Of a DNA stretch of 56,656 nucleotides, positions 34,083-43,271 are shown piece after piece. The notes beneath the pieces are model-generated. The model did not search any database, was not told the origin of the DNA, and was given only the letters and a program-made list of their open reading frames with translations. The DNA comes from Zopfochytrium polystomum. Its lineage: Eukaryota > Chytridiomycota > Chytridiomycetes > Chytridiales > Chytridiaceae. Every line of letters starts with the position of its first letter. Position 1 is the first letter of the stretch. The translations under genes and the position numbers were made by a program. The DNA lies in contig JAIVFJ010000365.1 in the NCBI GenBank assembly GCA_025765615.1, forward strand, positions 1 through 56,656. Reading direction: 5' to 3'.

Positions 34083-34096
34083 GTAACAGTTTTGTA
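34083..34096 (-). promoter_or_regulatory. Copia-1 primer-binding site, self-complementary
   Basis: Directly after the 5' LTR the minus strand reads TACAAAACTGTTAC. Its exact reverse complement GTAACAGTTTTGTA is inside the LTR (minus strand, 34236-34223). With the last LTR base the match is 15 nt. No tRNA 3'-end complement (TGG...) is seen. Copy B has the same pair at 34925-34938 and 34795-34808. Confidence 0.6.
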
Positions 34097-34335
34097 TGAA
34101 AGATTTCGTTGGGCTGGATTGTCTATGGGTTGTGCTGCTGTGGTGATGGGTGGAGTACACTACTGAAGGTGGTGGTGGTGGGGGGTTGATCTTGGCTTCT
34201 GTCAGTCTTGTGTTTGTCTTTATACAAAACTGTTACAAGGACCATCACTTGCAAAATGCTGCAAGTCATCCTTGCAGAGCAGTATCAGGTCAAAGCTCCT
34301 GCACACTGCTTACACCAAAAGACCCAAAACTAACA
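34097..34335 (-). repeat. Copia-1 5' LTR (full-length element)
   Basis: 239 bp, identical on reading to 27817-28055, including the GTATAAAG promoter-like motif. Confidence 0.95.
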
Positions 34336-34695
34336 CTTAGACATGCTGGTTCACCATGGTTGTGGTGGGGATACGCGATTCGACATGCACTAGACATCAT
34401 CAATACACTTCCTGTCCTTAGCTGTGGATTACTGTCTTCAGTTGAAACGCTTCTTGGATTCCCTCCATGCATTCGTCAATTCAGAGTTTTCGGCTCAGGA
34501 TGTTTGTATCACATCACAGCAAAGGAGCGTAGACAAATGGTAGACAAATGCATCAGTTTAAAAAGCTTGCAGAATGTGCTCGACCAGCAAATTTACATTG
34601 GAAACAGTGGTCATTCCAAAGTTTGAAAACTGGACTGTTGAGGAGTTTAAGCATATCATCTGGTCTGATGAGGCTAAAATCAACATGGAAGGCTC

Positions 34696-34924
34696 TGTTA
34701 GTTTTGGGTCTTTTGGTGTAAGCAGTGTGCAGGAGCTTTGACCTGATACTGCTCTGCAAGGATAACTTGCAGCATTTTGCAAGTGATGGTCCTTGTAACA
34801 GTTTTGTATAAAGACAAACACAAGACTGAAAGAAGCCAAGATCAACCTCCCACCACCACCACCTTCAGTAGTGTACACCACAGCAGCCCAACCCATCAAT
34901 CAGCCATCATAGCAAATTCTTTCA
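34696..34924 (+). repeat. Copia-1 5' LTR of copy B
   Basis: 229 bp, TGTTAG...TTTCA, followed by TACAAAACTGTTAC. Confidence 0.95.
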
Positions 34925-35523
34925 TACAAAACTGTTACCCATCCCAATCACTTCCCCCTTGGTTTCAACAAAATCCAATCAGTAGAAGGGGTTGTACGCT
35001 TTTCAGATCTGCCAACTTCGTGGAGCGATCACGGGTGCTACAGACATCGTACAGCAATTTCGTTACTACCATCGAAAAGCTCTTGATCTCCTCTTTCCAA
35101 CGAACCCACCTGATCTCGGATCGGATGCTCCTACGTTGTATCCACCGCCTCCAAAGTCGTCGCCCACTTTTCCAACTTCAACCTCAATTTGCTCGCCTTC
35201 CAGACCTCCCCCAGCCGATCCCAAGCTATCATTGGAAAGGCCTGCTTCTGGACTACACGTCTGTTACCAGCGGCATCCCAAAATCACTCTCCTTTGTGAT
35301 AAGCGCCCACTTTTTCCATTCAGGGTCACCAGATTACCTCCAACCCTCACCATTAATTTTTGATTTTTTGTCCCCAATTGGAGACAACGACCACCCCCCT
35401 ACCTGACACACACCAAGCTAACAAACCAACTTTTCATCTGCTGCAACACCACCTTCACAACACACCCAAAATCCAACGAAATCCCTTCAAACTTGGCACA
35501 CATAATCATCCTGAGAAAACAAC

Positions 35524-36150
35524 ATGACTACTGACTCAACCAACACAGAGCAGAACGATGCAGTTGATCCACTAGACCTCTGCGACACTGGAACCTGTCT
35601 CATCAGAGATGGACCATTCCAAGGACAGAGATTCCAACTGGTACCTCCGTCTTGTGGACCAGAGAAAGTAACTTGGTTTCCTGGTGCACAGAACCAGAAT
35701 GCACATTGCTGTCTAATCATTCCTCGCCACATCTATCGAGCCCTCACCCAAATCACACCTGGTTGAAACTTCACTTACAAATTGATTGGCAAATTGGGAA
35801 TAATTTGCCACACAACAGACCAGGGACTTGCAAAGGAGATCATTGACGACTTTGAATGCATTAAAATGGAACCAACTGAAGCCTCAGATGCCTTCATTAC
35901 CCGATTCACTGAAGCGTACCATCGAGTCGACAGCTTTGCAAAGTCAGCAGCTGGAGAACTTCTCCATCATATTCGCCCTTTCCAACAAGTTGTTTGAATA
36001 TTTGTTGGCTCACTGGGCCAAAGCCTGTTGGATATGGGGAAAGGAAAAGTTTTTCTTGTTGTCAGCAACCCAGCTCCTCAGATAACAAGTTTAGCCAAAC
36101 TAATCTCACTCTTCAAAAAACCTGTTTGACAAAACAACTATGATAAGCAA
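35524..36150 (+). pseudogene. gag remnant of copy B
   Basis: Starts MTTDSTN and then skips about 35 residues of the intact Gag before EQNDAVDPLDL. A TGA follows THITPG-like sequence near 35765, and EPTEASDAFITRFTEAYHRVDSF reappears in another frame. Zinc knuckle not recognisable. Confidence 0.8.
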
Positions 36151-36891
36151 CACATCGAGCTGGCTGATCAAGCAACAATCACTCGGCTACTGCTGCACCA
36201 GAAATCACCACACCAACTATTACTATCCTGGTTATCTGCCTCTTCATATTGATTGAACAACAAACAGCAGAGGTCCTCAAAAACCAACCAGCTCCATCAA
36301 CTAATAATCAGTCTGCTAAGTGTTTTGCTCTTCTCTTTTGATATGCATCAAAGTAACTGCCTTTATCCTCTCAACATTCAGCCATGCAGTCTCCTGTCAG
36401 TAATGATTCATCAATCCATGAACATCAACACAGGCATTTTAGTTTTTGGAGACCTGCACCTCTAACAACTGTCCCTGTGCCCTCTTAATAATACTTACTC
36501 ATTTTCAACAGGGCATAACAAATTAGGAATTAATGATATGGTGTTTTACTCGTCCATCAACCCATGGAGTCGGCGGTTCAATTTCTGGATTCCCTGATAC
36601 AATTATCATTGACATGGCCACCTTTTGAGATCAGAGTGTTTTCAACCACACTGAAACTCTCACCATCAAACATATTAGTGATTGGGATGACCAATAGTTG
36701 TGCAAGTGCCAACTCTCACGACCATGGCAACCTTGTGCAATTTCCTCATAACTTTGGACTCTGTTACATCAAGCTAAGCCTCTCTTTATCTTTTCTCACA
36801 TAACTTCAGCACTTCAGCCAAAGACAATTTGTGGTCCATTCATTGATAGAACAAGGACTGGTTGAGTAGTTTAACAATCCTCTAACCATTT

Positions 36892-37047
36892 TGTAAACAG
36901 TCTATTCTGAGTGGTTGCTAGGCAAGCGTGACAGAAAACCTCTCATATATTATCTGCTTGAGCAGAGGAGGAGGAAAACTGTTGACACTGGGTTTCCCTT
37001 CCACTCAATACTCGGAGTATTTGTAATCAGCGCAAGCCAGCGCCCAG
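36892..37047 (-). repeat. LTR-3 fragment inside copy B
   Basis: Matches LTR-3 from TGTAAACAGTC to GCGCCCAG with an internal deletion. The equivalent site in copy A (about 3985) lacks it. No TSD. Confidence 0.8.
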
Positions 37048-38475
37048 TACAACATCAAACATCATCTTCCACTTAGGGGGGAGGATTCTAGGGATAAGTG
37101 AAAGATGATCACTGGCACTGTATTGCCAATTAGATGGAGGATGCTTGGAATAAGTGAACAATGATCATCATCAGCACAGAGTTGCAAAGTGGTCTCAGCA
37201 TGGATTGGCACCAACTTGGCATGGTCTTCTTGGTGCCAGGCTGCTGACTTGGGAAAACGCTCTATCCATTTTAGCCAAATCAAACTGGACTCAGGAGTCA
37301 AACTATGGAATACACTATTATTGCTGGGCTTACTTGACCCTGGCTAGGGACCTCAACTCACACATATTGACTGCTTAAGCTTTTATACACAGACACACTA
37401 ACACACTACACCAGGTCCCACATCACAGGAAATTCCACAGCCATACCTGAATCCTCACCTTGACCCTGATGAATTATCCTAACCAACTTCTGTGACAAAA
37501 CACAATGTTCCTTGAAATAACTTTTGCCTCATTCCGAGGAGTATCAATGTTTATCTTTATTGGACACTCAACACTAACACTTGTTCAGAGCAAACTATAA
37601 ACAAGCTCAACCTTGCAAGATTACTGAAGTTCCATTCTCATCTAAGATTCTTCCTTAGCCAAACCAAATCTAACTGACTCTAGATTTCAAACTGCTCTTA
37701 ATAGAGTCACTCCAGAACAGCTATGTTCTTTGAATGCCTCATGCATTCATGCAGCATAACCAGGATCTGGAAGCTTCAGAGATTGCCCTCAACTTTTGTA
37801 ATCTGACCAGAAACTTTGTGGTTTTGGCTTAGATGTTAGACTTGACAAAAACATTCTGCTGATTCTTTAACGAGGCAGAGTAGAAGACATCAGGCTAAGT
37901 CTTTGTTCCCTTTGCTTGCACTAACACTCTTCTACCAGCATAAATTCCACAACATCACTTGAAGACTAAAGTCAAATCATCATCAAGCAATCAAACTCTG
38001 TGGAAACATCTGGATATACTAACTCTCACTAATGCTTTCTACCACTAACTTTGCCTCTATCTTTATTCTCCACTCTTGACCAACAAAAGCAAAAATCAAC
38101 CACCTCACACACAGTTACAATTACCATATCATCAAACGATTCAAACCTCAGCAGTCTCAGCAAAATTCAGGAAACCTTCAACTATTCATTCCTGCAGATC
38201 AGCTTCAGAAACGACACCAACATCACCACTTTGCTCCATTCAGTCACCAGTCACCTTGAACCATCTTTGAACTTGCATTTTGCCAGTTGAACAAGTTGAA
38301 TTGGAATTGCTTTCAGTTTTCTGCAGTCTCAACAAAGTCAGACAAAGTATCAACCATTCCCCACAGCAGAGTCACTCCAGAAAACAACAACTTCCTCCAT
38401 TCAGTCAGCATTCAACTTCAGCAATCAGAATTGGAAGAAGTCAAACTGGAATTGGTAAAACGTATCAACCACATG

Positions 38476-38981
38476 GTAATCCACAGCGAAAGTGAATCGG
38501 ATAACGGTGTACAGCTCTGGTGTTGGAGGTGACGGCACGATGGGCTGGATTCCGTGCTACTGCAATTAACGTCACCTCCAGTGGGCCTTACTGGGAGCAC
38601 TATAGGCATGACTGAGGAAGGCCGGACCGGGGTGGCAGACCGGCAATGTAAAATCAACCGAAGGCCCACGAACACCGAAGTCCCAGCTTGTAGGCTAGTG
38701 TGGCCCAGACCTGTGTCAGAGGAGGTGGAGTCCTGAGCAGGGAGCCCATTCTGCAAGGAGTACCAACCAGGAGACAGTTATTCTCCTGATGTGCCCAGGC
38801 GAGACGCGGGGGAAAGCGTTGAGGGCAAGCTGTGTATGGGGGAGTGGTCGCCTCGCCTCATAGGGTACTGGGGGGAGCCCAGACCAGCATCGTGCAGAAG
38901 GCTCACCTGTGCAGAGTTTTCTCTCGTGCTTTCATTTATGTGCAGGGTATCTTAGAAAATCTGAACTAATTTTCCCTAAAG
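38476..38981 (+). other. Copia-1 pol intron, copy B
   Basis: Donor-like GTAATC, branch-like GAACTAAT, acceptor CCCTAAAG. The 10-bp stem GGAGGTGACG (38525-38534) with CGTCACCTCC (38570-38579) is perfect here. Confidence 0.65.
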
Positions 38982-39139
38982 TTTCTTAAAGTTAAAACCA
39001 TCACAAGTTGATTCTATTTCTCTACAACCAAAAACTAACATAGCACTTTAAAGTTTGGAACCACCACAAACTTCTTAACTTCAGTGTACACATTCAGGTC
39101 AACTGTGTTTGACAAGCACACCTTGCCCAGACCCATGTA

Positions 39140-40748
39140 TATGTGCAGACAGCTTTTGAAGTTATTGAACAACCCACGAATGTCAACAAAACCTGGAACA
39201 AATGGGCCTACAAGGTCAAACTTTGTGAAGACAGCAGCATTGAGTGCTTCTATGCACAGCTCATGGCTAAGGGCCCCACTTAGTGTCATTGCATTTATAT
39301 TCAGAATACTCACCCACCTCTTGTCCTAATCAATAGTCTTTGTTAACTCACTGAAATGGCTGCCTGAATCAATTGGGACACTGACACAGTTGATATCAGC
39401 AACACATACCTCAACAGCATATTTTATATGCCAAATCTGCATCGAGCAGTTCATTACCACCGCACTTGTTATGAATCACCCTCTGGAAACCTCCAGAACC
39501 TTCTAGAACATTCCTTCATGGAACCTTGTGGAACCTTCTGGAACCTTCTTTGCTTTCCTGACTTGTCGTGTTGTCATTGGTATCATTGTATTACTAATTG
39601 CTCTTTCTGGAACTTCCTTTGAGTCTTGACAAGGAAGACTCTCAAAAGTTCCTTCTCTGCCTTGTCCTGTCTTGCCCTGTTCCTGACAGCACTGACTGCT
39701 GGAGTTGAACAGCCACCAAAATCAAACAGTTCACAGGAAAGTGCAAACTTCTGGGATTTCTGCTTCCTCCTTTGTCAGATTAACTCATCATCCACAACGC
39801 AAGCTAAGTTAACAATATTTGTTTTTGGTGATTCTGGCAAAAACTTCTTCTGCCATTGCCTTGCCTAATCTTTTTACATACTCTGCGAAATGGGAGCAAT
39901 GAAAACCATCCTCAATATGCAACTGGAACATCAAAATGACAGAATCTTCTTACACAAGAAAGTCTATAGCAAGGAGTTAATTCAGTGCCATGCAAACACT
40001 ATCAACAACCGCACTGCAGTAACTGGCCTTCCCAGTTGTCTCTCAATCTTCAGCCACGCAGGATCGACAAAGCAACTGCAGATCAGAGACTGTACCAGGC
40101 AATACATGACAGCATCAACTACCTTGCAACACACAGGCGACCAGACCTTGTCCCAGCAGTTTCATATCTTGGTGCCTTCAGCAAGGATCCTAGCGAGCAA
40201 CACATGAAGATCCTTATTCTGGTTCTCGAATATCTCAATGGTAATAGTGAGTATGGTTTATTCTATTCTCGCAACTGCACAGATATAGACGGTTACTCCG
40301 ACGCTGCCCATGGTGTCCACTCAGATGGGAAATCACAGCCTGGCTACTATGTTCTATTTGGAGGAACAGCTATTAGTTGAACATCTGTTCAGAGCAATAC
40401 TGTCATGCTGTCACCGCAGGAAGCTGAATATGTAGCTGTGTCTGAACTGGGACGAGAACTTAAGGCACTATCCCAACTCTTTTCAGCACTTCAACTTCCG
40501 TCTCCAACTCCTCTTGTCATCTACACTGACAACAGCGGTGTGATTACCCTCAGTTCAAATGATCTTTACACCAATCAGTCAAAGCATAAAGTATCATTAT
40601 ATTCGAGAACTCGTGGAACAAAAAGTAGTACGGCTTGAGTGGATTGCTGGAGGAGAACAGCCTGCAGACTATATGACGAAATCTCTCTCAGCTGCTCTCA
40701 GTGAATACCATTTGAGTCGCATTGGCCTTTGTTTCTTCTCTTTCCTCT
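39140..40748 (+). pseudogene. RT/RNase H remnant of copy B
   Basis: Discontinuous similarity to the intact RT, with better-preserved RNase H (HSDGKSQPGYYVLFGGTAIS, SPQEAEYVAVSELGRELKAL, YTDNSGVITLSSNDLYTNQSKH, LEWIAGGEQPADYMTKSL). Stops, frameshifts and an inserted gypsy LTR break the frame. Confidence 0.85.
39467..39688 (+). repeat. Internally deleted gypsy solo LTR, TSD GCACT
   Basis: 222 bp, TGTTATGAATC...CCTGACA, flanked by GCACT at 39462-39466 and 39689-39693. It retains the HSE array and the proximal HSE, but the deletion removes the TATA box and the self-priming segment. Confidence 0.9.
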
Positions 40749-41015
40749 GATTCATTTTTTCTTATCTGTGAAGCTGTTTTCTTCTTTGTTCCTTTTCATT
40801 ACTTTGACTCATTTTCTTTTACCTCTGAAGTTCACTATGTGCCCCCATCCATTCTTGTTAGTGTGGTCTGTCTGTCCTTTCTGTTCTGCCATCTGATGGC
40901 CAGTCATACCTGTTTGTGATTCTTCTTTCTCCGGTGTACGGTTTCCTTAAGTTGACTATGGCTTAAGGTTTTCCTCCGTGCCGGCCTTTGCTCCTGCCCA
41001 CAGCTTAGGGGGGAG

Positions 41016-41244
41016 TGTTAGTTTTGGGTCTTTTGGTGTAAGCAGTGTGCAGGAGCTTTGACCTGATACTGCTCTGCAAGGATAACTTGCAGCATTTTGC
41101 AAGTGATGGTCCTTGTAACAGTTTTGTATAAAGACAAACACAAGACTGAAAGAAGCCAAGATCAACCTCCCACCACCACCACCTTCAGTAGTGTACACCA
41201 CAGCAGCCCAACCCATCAATCAGCCATCATAGCAAATTCTTTCA
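41016..41244 (+). repeat. Copia-1 3' LTR of copy B
   Basis: 229 bp, identical on reading to 34696-34924, preceded by TTAGGGGGGAG. Confidence 0.95.
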
Positions 41245-41984
41245 GGCTCAGATGGCATGGTTTACGCTAGGAAAACCACTGCAAGTGTGACACATGCAAC
41301 CCACCAAAGGTTTGGGGTGCTATGATCTGGAGTGGAGTGCTGCAAATGGGATTTGTAGAAGAAACAATGGTCTCAGAACAATATGTGACAATTCTGGAAA
41401 AAAGTCTTATCCCAGTCTGGATGAAATGAGAATTGACCCTGCAGGACTCACCTTCAGCAAGACAAAAACCCCAAGCACGCATCAAAATACACCAAGCGGT
41501 GGCTGGAAGAGCAGGGATTTCGTTGTGTTGAGTGGCCAGCTCAATCTCCAGACCTGAATCCTATCAAGCATCTGTAGAGAGATTTGAAAACTCAGCTGAA
41601 TTCCTATGAAAGACACCCAAGATCCAATGCAAAGCTCCAAGAGCAAATCCGCCGCCAGTGGAGGCAAATTCCCCTGAAGTTTGCCAGAACTTGATTGAAA
41701 GTATGCCTAGAAGGATTGCCGCTGTGATTGCAGCAGGTGGGAGACACACTACATACTGAAAAAAAAATTCGTTGGACACCCACAAAATTGGGCCAATGGT
41801 GCAGCACACTTCCTTTGCCTCTTTCTTGCGCAATTCAAAAGTTGGAAGAATGAAAATTTGGGAGTAGATTAGTCTACTGCAAGGCAACTTTTGCTGAATT
41901 TCTCAAATTTTATGATGATCTTATGCATGTGTGACAGCACTCAGTAGCGCATGTTCAAAAGATTGACCCAATTTTGTGCGCCTG

Positions 41985-42940
41985 TGAGGACAACAGCTGT
42001 CAAGACTGTGACCTCAAATAAAAGAGTGAATTCCCACTTTTTCACTGATAATTGTGAGGATTATCCACTTGTCTTGAAGCGTGTTATACACGCATTTGGC
42101 TTGGACTCTGCTGTTTTTATCATTATTTTATTATTATTGGTTGTGCACATAAGCCACTGACTGGCACTTGTTGTTGTGCCTATGTCACCTGCCACTATTA
42201 TTATATGCGCTGTCATTAGTATTATTCTGCACAACAGCTACAGACTGAGTGAGTTAGTATTTGCTCAACTACTTGCGCAGGGCTTCCATGCTCAGTGGTT
42301 AGAAAGCTCCCTTCAAAGGGGAAGGCGCGAAGTTCAAGACATGCCTGCTGTTGGGCTGCATAGTCCACTAAGCACAGCAAATAACTCCTCACTTTTGGAA
42401 TGACTAAGGACTGAACCACTTCTGTGGGCGAAGTGCAAAGTCCAGATGCCCAGCTACCATGATGTAATGCCTCATATGAGCGGTAGGAGAAGACAGGGCT
42501 CTTCTTTCTCTTTCTGTTGATGATTTCAGGTATGCCCCCTCCTCCCTGGTTGTTGGCTCCTGTGGCCTCTGGTGGACCTGGTCTTCTCTGGGTTCAGACC
42601 CTTTTTCTCTCAGATTAATGCCTGTGATGTCATGGTGTCACACTTGTGTGAGGGAGTGGGTTTTAACCTTCCTTGCTTCTGAGATAGGGGATTCCTCTGG
42701 CCTGGTGAGGCAGAAGTCTATGTCCTAGTAGGATGGAGCAAGAAGAGTCCCACTGTCTCCCACCCTGTGTGAATCTGGCTTGGATTGAGTTGGAACCTCT
42801 CATGGGAGTGAGACAAGATGTGTCTGGTTCTGTTAAGTGGAAAACAGCTCCGGTTTGATCCAACAGGCACCTCTGCACACTAACTGTTCCTTGTGTTTGC
42901 CCTTTGTGTCCAGCCCCCTCCAACTTAGGGCTTGGCTTTG
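41985..42940 (+). mobile_element. Second copy of the LINE leader, truncated by gypsy
   Basis: Aligns with 15595-17305: CTCAAATAAA start, tRNA-like block (42281-42346) and the CAGGTATGCCCCCTCCTCC segment. The part equivalent to about 16165-16885 is absent. It stops at 42940, where the gypsy LTR begins; at the intact site (about 17300) the sequence runs on through CTTTGACAGAGAGG. Confidence 0.8.
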
Positions 42941-43247
42941 TGTCAGGAACAGGGCAGGACAGGACAAGGCAGGCAAGGAACTGAGAGGAGTGATGATTGT
43001 ATTGGAAACAATAATTCACTTGAGAGATGGGACAGGTCCCCATCCCCCTTTTATACCTTTTGAGAGTGTTCCTTGTCAAGACTCAAAGAAAGTTCCAGAA
43101 AGAGCAATTAGTAATACAATGATACCAATGATACCAATGACAACAAGACAAATCAGGAAAGCAAAGAAGGTTCCAGAAGGTTCCACAACGTTCCATGAAG
43201 GAATGTTCTAGAAGGTTCCGGAGGTTTCCAGAGGGTGATTCATAACA
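42941..43247 (-). repeat. Gypsy 3' LTR
   Basis: 307 bp, TGTTATGAATC...CCTGACA on the minus strand. It has a GAA/TTC array near its start, a TATA box (minus strand, about 43051-43057) and AAGTGAATTAT downstream. Confidence 0.95.
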
Positions 43248-43271
43248 TCATCTCCCCCTTTTAGGACTCTT

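Larger units (their letters stand above)
27817..34335 (-). mobile_element. Full-length Copia-1 LTR retrotransposon, TSD CTTAG
   Basis: 6519 bp with 239-bp LTRs that I find identical on reading, and perfect 5-bp duplications CTTAG at 27812-27816 and 34336-34340, so the insertion is recent. Order on the minus strand is 5' LTR, self-complementary primer-binding site, ~600-nt leader, gag, protease-integrase, a 499-nt intron, RT-RNase H, polypurine tract and 3' LTR. The INT-before-RT order is the Ty1/copia hallmark. All expected catalytic motifs are present except that protease has DNG. This is the best candidate autonomous element in the window. Confidence 0.95.
26090..34620 (+). mobile_element. 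Old Copia-1 integrase fragment (copy C), split by insertions
   Basis: Plus-strand integrase-like sequence in three pieces: about 26090-27113, 27788-27811 and 34341-34620. Recognisable stretches are DQDLQLCGFFHLARDLQPG, YGIALITIDYASNYLWSTN, PPHTPELNGKAEW, MDVT-SLLRHAGSPWLWWGYAIRHA and LLGFPPCIRQFRVFG. The pieces join precisely when the solo LTR, the poly(A) retroposon and the full-length Copia-1 are removed. There is no gag, RT or LTR. It fuses to a Tc1-type remnant near 34620. Confidence 0.85.
34696..41244 (+). mobile_element. Non-autonomous Copia-1 copy B, identical LTRs, TSD GGCTC
   Basis: 6549 bp, plus strand, with 229-bp LTRs identical on reading and perfect GGCTC duplications at 34691-34695 and 41245-41249. 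It interrupts the Tc1 transposase. The primer-binding site and polypurine tract are intact, but gag lacks an N-terminal block and is shifted, protease/integrase are absent, and RT/RNase H has stops and frameshifts. It also carries an LTR-3 fragment (36892-37047) and a gypsy solo LTR (39467-39688). These facts suggest it moved while already defective, using proteins of a relative. Confidence 0.9.
34621..41980 (+). pseudogene. Tc1/mariner-type transposase remnant, split by copy B
   Basis: Two pieces, 34621-34695 and 41250-about 41740, followed by non-coding end sequence to about 41980. Joined, they read NWTVEEFKHIIWSDEAKIN (first catalytic D), then VWGAMIWSGVLQMGFVE, QQDKNPKHASKYTKRW (second D) and WPAQSPDLNPIKHL-stop. 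The third catalytic residue, normally E in NPIE, is K, and a TAG follows two codons later, so it is inactive. The 5' half of the gene and the left terminal repeat are missing. The flank around 41965-41980 (GACCCAATTTTGTG) may be the remains of the right end. Confidence 0.85.
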
